Shown: positions 35,301 through 45,312, numbered from the stretch's first letter. The stretch is 64,000 nucleotides of DNA from Roseibium sp. HPY-6 (GCF_040530035.1 NZ_JBEWCD010000002.1:868001-932000), one strand, 5' to 3'. Made by a program: numbers and translations. Notes: generated by a model not told the origin, from the letters alone.

Positions 35301-36188
35301 TCACGGTCTGATCAACGTCCCGGCGCCGCCATCGGTGAAAAGCTCCAGCAGCACCGCATGTGCGACCTTGCCATTCAGAATAACGACACCTTCCACACCT
35401 CGATCCAGGGCTTCGATGCAGGTTTCCACCTTCGGGATCATGCCCCCGGATATTGTCCCGTCCACCATGAGCTCGCGTGCCTTGGCAACAGTCAGTTGCT
35501 TGATCAGATTGCCTTCCTTGTCGAGTACACCCGGTACGTCTGTCAGGAACAACAGGCGCTTGGCGTTCAGCGATCCGGCAATCGCACCGGCTGCCGTATC
35601 CGCGTTGATGTTGTAGGTCTCGCCGTCCTCGCCATGGGCGACGGGCGCGACAACCGGGATGATAGCTTCCTTCAAAACCAGTTTGAGCACTGTCGGGTCA
35701 ACGCTCGCGGGCTCGCCGACAAAGCCGAGGTCCACCACGCTTTCGATATTGCTGTCCGGGTCGACGACAGTGCGCTTGAGTTTGCGTGCCGTAACGAGGT
35801 TGCCGTCTTTGCCGCAAAGGCCGACCGCTCGGCCGCCCTCGGCATTGATCATCTGGACGATTTCCTTGTTGATCGCCCCGGCGAGAACCATTTCCACGAC
35901 TTCAACGGTCGCTTTGTCGGTGACGCGCAGGCCCCCCTTGAATTCGCTTACAATGTTGAGCCGTTGCAGCATTTTTCCGATTTGCGGCCCGCCCCCGTGA
36001 ACGACAACCGGTTTGACGCCGGACTGGCGCAGCAGCGTGATGTCACGTGCGAAGGCCTGGCCAAGCTCCGGGTCGCCCATGGCGTTGCCGCCATACTTCA
36101 CCACGACTGTCTTGTCGTCGTAGCGCTGCATGTAAGGCAGGGCATGCGCGATGATGTGGGCGCGGCTGGACATGTCAGGACTGGTCAT
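35301..36188 (-). CDS. argB: Acetylglutamate kinase
   Basis: 295 residues. Amino-acid kinase fold with [11 protein letters not shown] (glycine-rich phosphate-binding Lys), [39 protein letters not shown] and [31 protein letters not shown]. It phosphorylates N-acetylglutamate, the second step of arginine synthesis. The region resembles arginine-inhibitable hexameric forms with an N-terminal helix. Lies between engB (108 bases upstream) and the nucleotidase. Confidence 0.96.
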   Translation of the reverse strand: MTSPDMSSRAHIIAHALPYMQRYDDKTVVVKYGGNAMGDPELGQAFARDITLLRQSGVKPVVVHGGGPQIGKMLQRLNIVSEFKGGLRVTDKATVEVVEMVLAGAINKEIVQMINAEGGRAVGLCGKDGNLVTARKLKRTVVDPDSNIESVVDLGFVGEPASVDPTVLKLVLKEAIIPVVAPVAHGEDGETYNINADTAAGAIAGSLNAKRLLFLTDVPGVLDKEGNLIKQLTVAKARELMVDGTISGGMIPKVETCIEALDRGVEGVVILNGKVAHAVLLELFTDGGAGTLIRP

Positions 36189-36295
36189 TGGGATCGGACT
36201 TCAACTGCAATTCGGACTATTTCTATAAGGGGCTCCTGCTATAGCCGTTTTGGGTCAGCTTCACAATTGCCCGGCTCATTGCACCAGATCAAAGG

Positions 36296-36943
36296 TTACT
36301 GATTGGCGAGAAGGCAGAGTTCAGCCCTCAGGGTGTCGATGCCGGAATTCTTTTCCGATGAGGTCGCTATGATCAGCGGATGTGCGGCGACGCGCTTGGC
36401 GAGCATCGCCTGCGTGTCGTTGACAAGGCGCGCAAGCTGAGTCGGCTTGATCTTGTCGGACTTTGTCAGGACGACCTGGTAAACGACCGCAGCCTTGTCG
36501 AGCAGGTCCATGGTCTCCAGATCGTTCTTCTTGATCCCGTGGCGGCTGTCGATGAGCAAGATGACACGCCGCAAGTTCGGGCGCCCCCGCAAATAGGAAA
36601 ACACCAGCTTTGTCCACGCTTCGACCAGTTCCTTTGGCGCTTGCGCGTAGCCGTAACCGGGCATGTCGACGATTGTCAGCGGCGTTTCCGGGGCAACGAA
36701 AAAATTCAGCATCTGCGTTCGTCCCGGCGTTGACGAGGTGCGCGCAAGTCCCTTTCGTCCCGTCAGTGCGTTGATCAGGCTTGATTTGCCGACATTGGAT
36801 CGCCCGGCAAACGCAATCTCGGTGCCGGCGGCTTCCGGGAGATTGGACATGTCGGTAACGCTGGTCAGAAAGTCCCAGGAGCGGGCAAACATCAGCCGGC
36901 CCGCTTCCAGGTCTTCTTGGGTGTGGTTCAGGTCTTCGCTCAT
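36296..36943 (-). CDS. engB: Ribosome biogenesis GTP-binding protein EngB (YsxC/YihA)
   Basis: 215 residues. GTPase motifs are in order: G1 [13 protein letters not shown]2 region [16 protein letters not shown]3 [15 protein letters not shown]4 [10 protein letters not shown]5 near [10 protein letters not shown]. EngB is an essential factor for 50S subunit maturation. It follows the CatB-like acetyltransferase by 9 bases and precedes argB. The rnpA-yidC-engB-argB order is conserved in related genomes. Confidence 0.96.
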   Translation of the reverse strand: MSEDLNHTQEDLEAGRLMFARSWDFLTSVTDMSNLPEAAGTEIAFAGRSNVGKSSLINALTGRKGLARTSSTPGRTQMLNFFVAPETPLTIVDMPGYGYAQAPKELVEAWTKLVFSYLRGRPNLRRVILLIDSRHGIKKNDLETMDLLDKAAVVYQVVLTKSDKIKPTQLARLVNDTQAMLAKRVAAHPLIIATSSEKNSGIDTLRAELCLLANQ

Positions 36944-36952
36944 GACGCGCTT

Positions 36953-37633
36953 TTAGCTTGCCTTGGCGGGTGCGTCGAGAGGGACGTCGTTTTCAACGGC
37001 GGCCCTCTCCAGTGCATCGATATCGGCGCCCCAGATCGCCCTGAGGTGCCGGGAGATCTTGTCGATCGGCCAGTCCCACCAGGCAACCTGCAGCAACCGT
37101 TCAATGGTCGCCTCGTCGAAGCGCAGACGCACAACGCGCCCCGGATTGCCGACCACCACGGCATAGGGAGGCACGTCTGAAGCAACGACGGTATGCGCCC
37201 CGATAATTGCGCCAGAGCAAATGGTGACACCGGGCATGATGGTGCTGTTGGTGCCGCACCAAACGTCATGTCCGACGACCGTGTCACCGCGCAGATGATC
37301 GAAAATCGATGACGGTTCGAACTGCTCCTGCCACGCTGGATCGAAGATGTGGAAGGGATAGGTCGAAAACCCGGTCATGGCGTGATTAGCGCCATTCATG
37401 ATGAATGTCGTGCCATGTGCCAGGGCGCAGTATCTGCCGATCTTCAAACGGTCGCCAATGGCCTCGAAGTGGTAGCGCACGTTTCGATTTTCGAAGTCCG
37501 GCGCGTTTTCGAAGTCGTGGTAATAGGTGTAGTCGCCGACCTCGATATTCGGGCGTGTAATGAAATTCTTCAGGAATACCGTGTGCGGTTCCCCGTGAAA
37601 TGGATGCGGCGTAGACGGTGATGGTCCGTGCAT
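36953..37633 (-). CDS. CatB-like (xenobiotic) O-acetyltransferase, hexapeptide repeat family
   Basis: 226 residues of left-handed beta-helix acyltransferase type. Visible: FITRPNIEVGDYTYYHDFEN, IGRYCALAHGTTFIMNGANH (catalytic-region His), VVGHDVWCGTNSTIMPGVTI, IIGAHTVVASDVPPYAVVVG and GNPGRVVRLRFDEATIERLL. This matches the Vat/CatB group that acetylates streptogramin A or chloramphenicol, but chromosomal members usually have unknown natural substrates and resistance cannot be inferred. It is placed between yidC and engB; the yidC terminator separates it, so it heads a unit with engB and argB. Confidence 0.87.
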   Translation of the reverse strand: MHGPSPSTPHPFHGEPHTVFLKNFITRPNIEVGDYTYYHDFENAPDFENRNVRYHFEAIGDRLKIGRYCALAHGTTFIMNGANHAMTGFSTYPFHIFDPAWQEQFEPSSIFDHLRGDTVVGHDVWCGTNSTIMPGVTICSGAIIGAHTVVASDVPPYAVVVGNPGRVVRLRFDEATIERLLQVAWWDWPIDKISRHLRAIWGADIDALERAAVENDVPLDAPAKAS

Positions 37634-37767
37634 GAGACCTCCAAAAGAGCAAGAAACAAGGGAAGAAAAAGGTGCGCTTATTGCGCGATCGACCTGCAGG
37701 TCGGCGACTTCGCCTTGCGAAACAGGTCTTGCTTCATCGGATCATTGGTCTGTGCACTCCTTGGCTC

Positions 37768-37796
37768 AAAAAAAGGCCCCGCGAACTGCGAGGCCT
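37768..37796 (-). terminator. Rho-independent terminator after yidC
   Basis: On the minus strand, AGGCCTCGC-AGTTC-GCGGGGCCT (one mismatch) is followed by TTTTTTT (complement of 37768-37774). It begins 29 bases beyond the yidC stop and ends the rpmH-rnpA-yidC transcript. Confidence 0.88.
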
Positions 37797-37824
37797 CGGT
37801 GTGTAGCAGGTCTTTCGGGACTTG

Positions 37825-39660
37825 TCAGCCCTTGTCGTCGGACGCCGGTTTTTTTCGTTTGAACATCGACCCGAGATTGTCCCAAAGCTCCACCTTGGCC
37901 CCCTGGCGGCGCATGATCACATACTGCTGTGCGATCGACAGGAAGTTGTTCCAGGCCCAGTAGATAACAAGACCGGCCGGGAAGGACGCGAGCATGAAAG
38001 TGAAGACAACCGGCATCCAGGTGAAGATCATCTGCTGTGTCGGGTCCGGCGGTGCCGGGTTCATCTTCATCTGAACGAACATGGTGATACCCATGAGCAG
38101 CGGCCAGACGCCCAGCATGAGCAACTGCGGCGGATCCCAGGGGATCAGTCCGAACAGATTGAAGAGCGACGTCGGATCGGGCGCGGACAGATCCTGGATC
38201 CAGCCAAAAAACGGCGCGTGCCGCATCTCGATCGTGACGAAGAGCACCTTGTAGAGTGCGAAAAAGACCGGGATCTGGATCAGGATCGGCAGACAGCCCG
38301 CTAGAGGGTTGATCTTTTCCTTCTTGTAAAGCTCCATCAGAGCCTGTTGCTGCTTCTGCCTGTCGTCCTTGTAGGTTTCCCTGATCTCGGTCATCTGCGG
38401 CTGCACGAGCTTCATCTTGCTCATGGAAACGTAGGACTTGTTCGCGAGCGGGAAGAAGATCAGCTTGATGATCACCGTCACCACAAGAATGGCCACGCCG
38501 AAATTGCCAAGCAGATGGAAGAAATAATCTATGGCGAAGAACATTGGCTTGGTCAGGAAGTAGAACCAGCCCCAGTCGATCAGGAGTTCAAAGCGCGCAA
38601 TTCCGAGTGCTTCCTCATAGGCATCGATCAGCTTCGTTTCCTTGGCGCCAGCGAAGAGGTAGGAGCTGGTTTCGGCAGTGCTGCCGGCCTGAACGGAGAC
38701 GCCGTTCCCGAGAAAATCCGCCTGGAAGTTCCCAGTCGCATTGGAGAAACTGAAGCTGGGCTGGAACTCCTGTCCGGGTACCGGAATGAGTGTCGCCGCC
38801 CAGTATTTGTCGGTGATGCCGAGCCAGCCGTTATCGACCCTTGCGGGCCGGTTGGTTCCTTCTTCTTCCAGATCGGAATAGTCGATTTCCTGCAGGCCCT
38901 CTTCACCAAAGACGCCGAGCAGGCCTTCATGAAGGATCCAGATGCCTGTCGTCTCCGGAATGCCTTTCCGTGCAATCAGGCCGTAGGGATAAAGCGTCAC
39001 AGCGGTCGCGGAACTGTTGTCGACGGATTGCGACACCGTGAACATATAGTTTTCGTCAACGGAATACGTGCGCTTAAAAACAATTCCGCCTCCATTGTCC
39101 CAGGTCAGCGTCAGCGGCGTGGTCGGCGTCAGCTGCCCATCGCCTTCCGCGGTCCAAACCGTGTCCGGACCGGGCAGGGCCACGTCAGCGCCCGGATCGG
39201 CGACCCAGCCATAGTCGGTGTAGTAGGGTTGTGGACTGCCTTTTGGCGAAAACAGTGCGATCGTCGGGCTGCTTCTGTCGACTGTCTCGTGATAGTCCTT
39301 CAGCCGCAAGTCATCGAGACGGCCGCCGGTGAGGTTGATCGATCCTTCCAGCTTCGGTGTTTCGATCACGACGCGCTGGCTCGCTGCAACCGCTTGTGCA
39401 CGGCTTCCGAAAACGGCGTTTTGCCCGACTGATTGCGCCGGCAGCGCCGCGTTGCCGCTCGAGGTCGCGGAAGGTTGCGGTGCGTCGGGATTGGCGCTGC
39501 CCGGCGTTACGGTTTGACGGGCTGCGTCCGCTTCCTGCTGCGCCTGGAGCGCGGCCTGCTGACGCTCCAGCTCCGGGCTCGCGACGAAATACTGCCAGGC
39601 TAGCAGAACAATCAGGGACAATACGATCGCCAGAATCGTGTTTCGGTTTTCAGAAATCAA
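37825..39660 (-). CDS. yidC: Membrane protein insertase YidC
   Basis: 611 residues, the long Gram-negative form. An N-terminal membrane anchor ([17 protein letters not shown]) and a Gln/Ala/Pro-rich linker lead to the large periplasmic beta domain (about 100-370). The C-terminal insertase core of five helices follows ([67 protein letters not shown]-like [20 protein letters not shown]). A basic C-terminal tail ends [13 protein letters not shown]. It inserts and folds inner-membrane proteins. The start lies 6 bases after rnpA. Confidence 0.97.
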   Translation of the reverse strand: MISENRNTILAIVLSLIVLLAWQYFVASPELERQQAALQAQQEADAARQTVTPGSANPDAPQPSATSSGNAALPAQSVGQNAVFGSRAQAVAASQRVVIETPKLEGSINLTGGRLDDLRLKDYHETVDRSSPTIALFSPKGSPQPYYTDYGWVADPGADVALPGPDTVWTAEGDGQLTPTTPLTLTWDNGGGIVFKRTYSVDENYMFTVSQSVDNSSATAVTLYPYGLIARKGIPETTGIWILHEGLLGVFGEEGLQEIDYSDLEEEGTNRPARVDNGWLGITDKYWAATLIPVPGQEFQPSFSFSNATGNFQADFLGNGVSVQAGSTAETSSYLFAGAKETKLIDAYEEALGIARFELLIDWGWFYFLTKPMFFAIDYFFHLLGNFGVAILVVTVIIKLIFFPLANKSYVSMSKMKLVQPQMTEIRETYKDDRQKQQQALMELYKKEKINPLAGCLPILIQIPVFFALYKVLFVTIEMRHAPFFGWIQDLSAPDPTSLFNLFGLIPWDPPQLLMLGVWPLLMGITMFVQMKMNPAPPDPTQQMIFTWMPVVFTFMLASFPAGLVIYWAWNNFLSIAQQYVIMRRQGAKVELWDNLGSMFKRKKPASDDKG

Positions 39661-39666
39661 CTGGAG

Positions 39667-40068
39667 TTACCCCTGTTTCCTGCGCGGTGTAGGCTGAGAC
39701 GCATGATGACTGCGGCGCGGTTTTCCCCGTCCACGCGGTGTTTTTGCGTCCAGCACTTGGCTTAGGCCAGACTTAAGGTCTGCGACGAGATTTTGAAAGG
39801 GAAGAGTGAGCGCTGAATCGCGTGCAACAAGCACAAAATCCGCCTTTTGCGGAATATCATCGGCACCGAGCGCGGCAACGGCTGCCCTGAGCCGCCGCTT
39901 GATACGGCTGCGCATGACCGAGTTACCGGTTTTTTTGGTGACTGTATAACCGACGCGCGGTGCGCTGTCGCTATCACGCTGCAGGCCCTGAATAAGGAAA
40001 GCGCGCCGACCCAACCGGCCGCCTTTGGCAACCGCGAGGAATTCGGAGCGCTTCTTCAAAGTGTCCAT
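39667..40068 (-). CDS. rnpA: Ribonuclease P protein component
   Basis: About 133 residues; ATG 40068 gives the expected N-terminus DTLKKRSEFLAVAKGGRLGR. The RNase P protein signature is VTKKTGNSVMRSRIKRRLRA. The C-terminal extension is basic and His/Pro-rich (KTPRGRGKPRRSHHASQ). A much longer upstream frame exists but has no homology and would overlap rpmH. The gene lies 55 bases downstream of rpmH and 6 bases before yidC. Confidence 0.95.
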   Translation of the reverse strand: MDTLKKRSEFLAVAKGGRLGRRAFLIQGLQRDSDSAPRVGYTVTKKTGNSVMRSRIKRRLRAAVAALGADDIPQKADFVLVARDSALTLPFQNLVADLKSGLSQVLDAKTPRGRGKPRRSHHASQPTPRRKQG

Positions 40069-40123
40069 GGCCACTGAAAGGTGTAGGCAGACGCCGCTAG
40101 CCGGCGTGCTGACAGGTTGCCTA

Positions 40124-40258
40124 TCAGGCGCTGAGGCTCTTGCGGCCTTTTGCACGACGGCGAGCAAGCACCTGACGGCCGTTTTTCGTGGCCATACGTG
40201 CGCGGAATCCGTGGCGGCGCTTGCGGACAAGACGGCTCGGTTGATACGTACGCTTCAT
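40124..40258 (-). CDS. rpmH: 50S ribosomal protein L34
   Basis: 44 residues, the usual size. Reads [18 protein letters not shown] with later [16 protein letters not shown] and the end KSLSA, i.e. the complete L34 with all conserved basic residues. First gene of the rpmH-rnpA-yidC group on the minus strand; its promoter lies in 40259-40500. Confidence 0.97.
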   Translation of the reverse strand: MKRTYQPSRLVRKRRHGFRARMATKNGRQVLARRRAKGRKSLSA

Positions 40259-40619
40259 TGTTCTTCCCCGCGCGGCTTCAAGCGCGGCCCTTGTTCATTT
40301 ATAAATTCTTTGGAGGAAGCACTCGAAGCGCTGAAAGCGCACGGCTCTACACAGCCTTGGGTCCGAATGCATGTCCCAGTCGTGCGCGCTTATAAGCTCA
40401 GCATAGCTTCAAGTCAACGTTGCACGACAAGAATCTCCGATCGGTCTCTGATCACGCACAGGTGAATGAGCGACACCATGCCGTCACTTATCAGTGAAGC
40501 ATGGTTCTTTTTAAGAGCTTTAAGGTACATCTGGCACTTAGAAGATTTTGGCGGCACCAAGAACCGCCGGGCTCAAAGAGCAGATTGGAATAAATAAGCT
40601 GGGGGTTAAGGCCGACACT
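40259..40619. other. Intergenic region between rpmH and the VTT-domain gene
   Basis: About 360 bases between divergent genes. It should hold the strong rpmH promoter. I see no cluster of DnaA boxes (TTATCCACA type), so I do not call an origin here. A ribosome-site-like GGGGG...AAGG precedes the ATG at 40620. Confidence 0.5.
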
Positions 40620-41405
40620 ATGACAGGGTCGAAGGAAACAGATCAGATCGTCGAAACGGAGGTTGAGGCTTCCTCGTCCGGCAAATGGAAGAAGTGGCTT
40701 CCGCTGGGTATTCTTGTTGCCTTGATGGTCGCAGCCTTTTCGCTCGGCCTGCACAAGCAGCTGACATTGTCGAATCTGATCATGCAGCGGCAGGACCTGA
40801 TCGGCTTCGTCGACCAGAATCTCATCGTCGCGATTCTGGTTTTCGGGTTGGCATATGTCGTTTGCGTTGCACTTTCCTTTCCCGGGGCGTCTTTGCTGAC
40901 CATCGCCGGAGGCTTCCTCTTTGGCTGGATCACAGGCGGTTTCGTGACCGTTGTCGGCGCAACCCTCGGCGCTTGTGCCGTGTTCCTCGTCGCCCGTTCC
41001 TCCTTTGGCGAAGTTCTCACCAAGCGCGCCGGGCCGTTCATATCCCGCCTTGCGGAAGGTTTCCGAAATGAGGCATTCAGCTATCTGCTGTTTCTGCGTC
41101 TGACACCGGTCTTTCCGTTCTGGCTTGTTAATATTGCACCGGCCATTTTTCAGATGCGCTTGCCGCCTTATGCGCTGGCAACCTTCTTCGGGATCATTCC
41201 CGGAACGTTTGCATTCGCCTTCATCGGGTCGGGCCTCGACAGTGTGATCGAAGCCCAGGAAGCCGCTGATCCCGGCTGCGCATCTGCCGGGACATGCCAG
41301 ATTGAGATCTCCGCCCTTGTGACGCCTCAATTGCTGGCCGCGTTCTTTGCGCTCGGAATTGCCAGCCTCATTCCCGTCGTCCTGAAAAAAGTCCGCGCGC
41401 GCTGA
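40620..41405 (+). CDS. TVP38/TMEM64 (VTT-domain) family membrane protein
   Basis: About 261 residues. After a ~30-residue acidic, Ser-rich start come a first membrane segment (WLPLGILVALMVAAFSLGL) and the VTT domain: FGLAYVVCVALSFPGASLLT, GGFLFGWITGGFVTVVGATL, RSSFGEVL, FLRLTPVFPFWLVNIAPAIF, LPPYALATFFGIIPGTFAFA. The family is distantly related to DedA and eukaryotic TMEM41/VMP1; substrate unknown. It is followed at 54 bases by a mercuric-reductase-like flavoprotein, a pairing common in bacteria. Confidence 0.9.
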   Translation: MTGSKETDQIVETEVEASSSGKWKKWLPLGILVALMVAAFSLGLHKQLTLSNLIMQRQDLIGFVDQNLIVAILVFGLAYVVCVALSFPGASLLTIAGGFLFGWITGGFVTVVGATLGACAVFLVARSSFGEVLTKRAGPFISRLAEGFRNEAFSYLLFLRLTPVFPFWLVNIAPAIFQMRLPPYALATFFGIIPGTFAFAFIGSGLDSVIEAQEAADPGCASAGTCQIEISALVTPQLLAAFFALGIASLIPVVLKKVRAR

Positions 41406-41459
41406 CGGCCTCGTCTAGACTTTTCGAATCGCGATCAACTCCCTGAATTGGAGCCCTCC

Positions 41460-42890
41460 ATGGCAAATCTGCTCACCCCGGACATTTGTGTGATCGGAGC
41501 CGGGTCCGGTGGGCTTTCGGTCGCGGCTGCGGCTGCCGCGTTCGGTGTCGACGTTGTTCTGATCGAAAAGGGACTGATGGGCGGAGATTGCCTGAACTAC
41601 GGCTGCGTGCCGTCCAAGGCCCTGCTTGCGGCCGCCAAGACTGCCGCAATTACGCGGCGCGGCGAGGCGTTCGGCATTCATTCAAAAGGCCAGGATATCG
41701 ATTTTGCGGCCGCGAACGATCACGTTCGCAGCGTTATCGCGGCGATTGAGCCGCATGACTCCCAGGAACGTTTCGAAGGCCTTGGCGTGACGGTCTTGCG
41801 GGAGACCGCCAAATTCACCGGGCCAGACACCGTTCGCGCCGGAGACACGGACATCAAGGCACGCCGGTTTGTGGTCGCAACGGGGTCGACCGCTTTCGTT
41901 CCGCCGATCCCGGGCCTCGATCAGGTGCCCTACCTGACCAACGAAACTCTGTTTCAGCTGCGCGAGCGTCCCGACCATCTGGCGATTATCGGTGCCGGCC
42001 CGATCGGCCTGGAGATGGCGCAGGCGCATCGCCGTTTGGGCGCAAGAGTCACTGTCTTCGAAGCGGCGAGGGCGCTCGCGAAAGACGACGCTGAGCTTGG
42101 CGCAGTGGTTCTGGACGCCTTGAAGAACGAAGGCATCGATATCCTTGAGGAGACCGCCGTCGAAAAGATCGAAAAGTCGGAGACGGGAATGACGCTGTCT
42201 GCGCGGGGCGGCGACGGGAAGCCGGTCAAGGTCGATGCCAGTCATGTCCTTGTTGCGACCGGCAGAGCTCCTAACGTGGAGGACCTCGGACTTGACGCCG
42301 CCGGGATCAAGTATGACCGCCAGGGCATTAAGGTGGACAAGGGACTGCGAACCAGCAACCGCAAGATTTACGCAATTGGCGATGTCGCCGGCGGGCTGCA
42401 ATTCACCCATGTCGCGGGCTATCAGGCCGGCCTTGTCATCCGATCGATCCTGTTCCGCATGCCGATCAAGATGGACAATACCTATGTGCCCTGGGTCACC
42501 TTCACCTCACCGGAACTCGCCCATATCGGCTTGACGGAGGCCGAGGCCAGAAGCCGTCATGGCAACAAGGTCAAGGTGTTGAGCGCGACCTATCGCGGCA
42601 ACGACCGGGCACAGGCCGAAGGACTGACGGAGGGGCGCCTGAAACTGATCGCCGGTCCGCGGGGACGGTTGCTCGGAGCCGATATCGTCGGTGCCCAGGC
42701 CGGCGAGATCCTCAATCTTCTTTCGCTGGCAATGTCGAAAAAAATGACCATGAAAGACCTTGCCGGTTTCATAGCACCATACCCGACCCTGGGTGAACTG
42801 GTGCGGCGTGCGGCAATTTCGTACTATGCGGACGCACCAAATAATGTTTGGCTTCGCCGCATTCTCGGCATTTTGCGCAGGTTTGGATAA
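41460..42890 (+). CDS. Mercuric-reductase-like pyridine nucleotide-disulfide oxidoreductase
   Basis: About 476 residues; ATG 41460. FAD-binding CVIGAGSGGLSVAAAAAAFG at ~10-30, redox-active disulfide GGDCLNYGCVPSKALLAA, NAD domain LAIIGAGPIGLEMAQAHRRL, second FAD motif KIYAIGDVAGG, and C-terminal dimer domain with YRGNDRAQAEG. It lacks the N-terminal metal-binding domain and the C-terminal Cys pair of true mercuric reductases (the chain ends LRRILGILRRFG), and dihydrolipoamide dehydrogenase partners are absent. It belongs to the functionally undefined group found next to VTT-domain proteins. Electron carrier role at the membrane is plausible (inference). Confidence 0.88.
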   Translation: MANLLTPDICVIGAGSGGLSVAAAAAAFGVDVVLIEKGLMGGDCLNYGCVPSKALLAAAKTAAITRRGEAFGIHSKGQDIDFAAANDHVRSVIAAIEPHDSQERFEGLGVTVLRETAKFTGPDTVRAGDTDIKARRFVVATGSTAFVPPIPGLDQVPYLTNETLFQLRERPDHLAIIGAGPIGLEMAQAHRRLGARVTVFEAARALAKDDAELGAVVLDALKNEGIDILEETAVEKIEKSETGMTLSARGGDGKPVKVDASHVLVATGRAPNVEDLGLDAAGIKYDRQGIKVDKGLRTSNRKIYAIGDVAGGLQFTHVAGYQAGLVIRSILFRMPIKMDNTYVPWVTFTSPELAHIGLTEAEARSRHGNKVKVLSATYRGNDRAQAEGLTEGRLKLIAGPRGRLLGADIVGAQAGEILNLLSLAMSKKMTMKDLAGFIAPYPTLGELVRRAAISYYADAPNNVWLRRILGILRRFG

Positions 42891-42940
42891 GATATTGCTG
42901 CAATTGCCGTGAACACCGGCGATTTTTTGGACGAACGGAT

Positions 42941-44425
42941 ATGAAGCATGAGGGTGCGCCGGAAGGCGCAGCAGTCCCGACACAGGACAAGGATGGCCGT
43001 CCGGGACCGGGCGACCAGCCGCTTGACCGCAGTGACCGGCGCCGTCTTGGCGGCCTGTCCGGCAAGCTACTGCTGCTGACCGTTGTCTTTGTGATGCTGT
43101 CGGAAGTGTTCATTTATGTTCCGTCGATCGCCAACTACCGCAACACCTGGCTGATGGACCGCCTGACCACCGCCGGTGTGGCCGCATCGGTCCTTGCGGA
43201 AACCAGTACCATTGCCCCGAGGCTCCAGGAACAGCTCCTCAACACCACCGGAGCCCTGGCCATTTCGCTTGATCAGGGCACACGGCGAAGCCTGATTGCC
43301 ATGAATGATGTGCCCGGCGAAGTTGATTTCGTTGTCGACATGGCCAAGGTCAATCCGTTGACGTCAATTATAGGCAGCTTCCAGATACTGACCTATCGCG
43401 GCGATGGCGCGATGCGCGTGGTCGGCCTCGGTCAGATGGGCCATACCGAGCGCGTTGATGTTGTCCTGCCGGTGAGCCTGTTGCAACAGGATATGCTTGC
43501 TTTTTCGGGGCGTATCCTGGCGCTGTCCCTCGTGATTTCGATCATCACCGCAAGCCTTGTCTATATCACGCTGCGCGCTCTTTTCATTCGCCCGCTTCGG
43601 CGACTGACCCGGTCTATGGAACGCTTTGCCGAAAATCCAGAAGACACGTCCAGGATCATCGCGGTGTCCGGCCGCAAGGACGAACTCGGGGATGCAGAGA
43701 TCCGCCTGGCGGCCATGGAAGAAGCCCTTTCAAGAGCGCTCCACCAAAAGCAAAGACTGGCCGATCTGGGGCTGGCGGTCTCCAAGATCAACCATGACCT
43801 GCGCAACCTGCTTGCGTCGGCACAACTGTTTCTCGAGCGCCTGGAACATGTTCCGGACCCGACCGTAAGCCGACTGGCGCCGAAGATCCTGGCAACGCTT
43901 GACCGGGCCGTCGGCTACACCCAGGCGGTCATGTCCTATGGCAAGGCGCAGGAGCGGCCGCCGCAACGCCGGCTTCTCGCCCTTCAGCGCGTCGGTGACG
44001 ATGTGGCCGATGTGCTCGGGCTCGTCGACCATGAGACGGTTGCCTTCGAAAACAAGGTTATGGAGCATATCGAGATTGATGCCGATCCCGAACAGATCTT
44101 CAGGGTTCTGCTCAACCTTGTAAGGAACGCCCTGCAAGCGCTGGAGGCCGAAAAGGACGAAACGCTCGTGCGTCGGATCACCATGGACGCAGTGAGGGAG
44201 GGCGACTGCGTTCACGTCATGATCTCCGACACCGGTCCGGGGATCCCGAACAACATCAAGAAGGCGCTCTTCAAGGCATTCCACAGTGGCTCGAAGAAGG
44301 GCGGTGTCGGGCTCGGTCTTGCCATTGTCGCAGAGCTTTTGAAGGCGCATGGCGGGACCATTCATCTCGATGAAACCAAACCGGGTGCCTGCTTTAAGCT
44401 GAAGGTTCCGGATCGCCCTGCATGA
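42941..44425 (+). CDS. Membrane-bound sensor histidine kinase
   Basis: About 494 residues; the ATG at 42941 is 51 bases after the flavoprotein. Two membrane segments (LLLLTVVFVMLSEVFIYVPS at about 50-70 and ILALSLVISIITASLVYITL near 195-215) flank a ~125-residue periplasmic sensor. A HAMP-like linker (RPLRRLTRSMERFAENPED) leads to the kinase: H-box VSKINHDLRNLLASAQLFLE, N-box NLVRNALQAL, G1 SDTGPGIP, G2 GSKKGGVGLGLAIV. No response regulator gene is adjacent, so it is an orphan kinase here; it may be co-transcribed with the flavoprotein. Confidence 0.9.
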   Translation: MKHEGAPEGAAVPTQDKDGRPGPGDQPLDRSDRRRLGGLSGKLLLLTVVFVMLSEVFIYVPSIANYRNTWLMDRLTTAGVAASVLAETSTIAPRLQEQLLNTTGALAISLDQGTRRSLIAMNDVPGEVDFVVDMAKVNPLTSIIGSFQILTYRGDGAMRVVGLGQMGHTERVDVVLPVSLLQQDMLAFSGRILALSLVISIITASLVYITLRALFIRPLRRLTRSMERFAENPEDTSRIIAVSGRKDELGDAEIRLAAMEEALSRALHQKQRLADLGLAVSKINHDLRNLLASAQLFLERLEHVPDPTVSRLAPKILATLDRAVGYTQAVMSYGKAQERPPQRRLLALQRVGDDVADVLGLVDHETVAFENKVMEHIEIDADPEQIFRVLLNLVRNALQALEAEKDETLVRRITMDAVREGDCVHVMISDTGPGIPNNIKKALFKAFHSGSKKGGVGLGLAIVAELLKAHGGTIHLDETKPGACFKLKVPDRPA

Positions 44426-44652
44426 CGCCACGGTGATACATCAGTGAACCGGGCATTCGCGTTAAACTCAGGCTTTTCCGGCAGTTATGGAATTGTGTGA
44501 CAGTTCCTTGAAAAAAAGTTCAAAAAGGCGCTTGCATTCGCTGCCGGACCGCAGTACGTAAGCGCCCTGTCCGGGGCACACATCGCCTCGCAGAGCCTAG
44601 ACGGTTGTCCACTATGCCACTCATCAGGATAACCCGGTCTTCGCGCCCATAA

Positions 44653-44729
44653 GCACCGGTAGCTCAGCTGGATAGAGCACCAGACTACGAATCTGGGGGT
44701 CGGGGGTTCGAATCCTCCCCGGTGCGCCA
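44653..44729 (+). tRNA. tRNA-Arg (anticodon ACG)
   Basis: 77 bases with encoded CCA end. Acceptor stem GCACCGG/CCGGTGC, D arm GCTC..GAGC, anticodon stem CCAGA/TCTGG with loop CTACGAA (anticodon ACG, wobble A read as inosine), T arm GGGGG TTCGAATC CTCCCC. Structure is complete. It lies between the kinase and the hox operon. Confidence 0.97.
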
Positions 44730-44799
44730 TTTCTCAACACCTTAAGCTTTCGCAGTCCGCTGTTTCAGGGTCTCAAAGGTTCTTTCGCACAGCGATATT

Positions 44800-45258
44800 T
44801 CATGCATCGGCAATTTCCCGCCCTGCTTTAAATTCCTTCAACCAGTTCCGAAAGAAGGCTTCGGCCTGCAAAAGGTTCTTAAGGGCTTGCTCCGAAAGTC
44901 CCTCATGCACTTCACCATAGGCATGACCGGAAATTCCGAGCAAATAAGCCCGTGGTGATGTGCCGTAGAGCGTTTTACAAAGCGCCAGCACAGTTTCCGG
45001 GACAAAGCTGTGGCTTCCGAGATACTCAGGCGACGCAGAGGTAATCTCCTTGAAGGAAAACGCCTCTTCACCACCTATCTCCGCATCCACAAACACGACG
45101 AGATCATGACCGGACATGGCGAGTGCATGCTCGGCCACAAGTTGATAATCGGTATCAACTTCCAGGCCGGGCAGTGCGCATGCGGCCATGCGTTCTGAGA
45201 ATGCCGGACCCAATCCGTCATCTCCGCGCCCCGGATTTCCGTAACCGATCAAAAGCAT
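44800..45258 (-). CDS. hoxW: Hydrogenase maturation protease HoxW
   Basis: 152 residues of the HyaD/HybD peptidase family. Landmarks: LLIGYGNPGRGDDGLGPAFS (metal-binding Asp region), VVFVDAEIGGE, and the later SGHAYGEVHEGLS. The protease removes the C-terminal extension of the hydrogenase large subunit after Ni insertion. It follows hoxH by 54 bases as the last gene of the operon, which matches the 26-residue tail still encoded on HoxH. Confidence 0.9.
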   Translation of the reverse strand: MLLIGYGNPGRGDDGLGPAFSERMAACALPGLEVDTDYQLVAEHALAMSGHDLVVFVDAEIGGEEAFSFKEITSASPEYLGSHSFVPETVLALCKTLYGTSPRAYLLGISGHAYGEVHEGLSEQALKNLLQAEAFFRNWLKEFKAGREIADA

Positions 45259-45312
45259 CTCGTCAGAACCTCAAAGACCATTCGCTGCACACCGTGTTGT
45301 GCGTCCCGAAAT

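Noticed and set aside
38347..39432. Plus-strand frame of about 360 codons
   Set aside because: Antisense of yidC.
40259..40619. Possible replication origin near rpmH
   Set aside because: No cluster of DnaA boxes or AT-rich unwinding region is visible; in this class the origin is usually elsewhere.
44485..44730. Open frame on the minus strand reading MAHRGGFEPPTPRFVVWC...
   Set aside because: It is the antisense of the tRNA-Arg gene; frames of this type are a familiar artefact over tRNA genes and not a protein.
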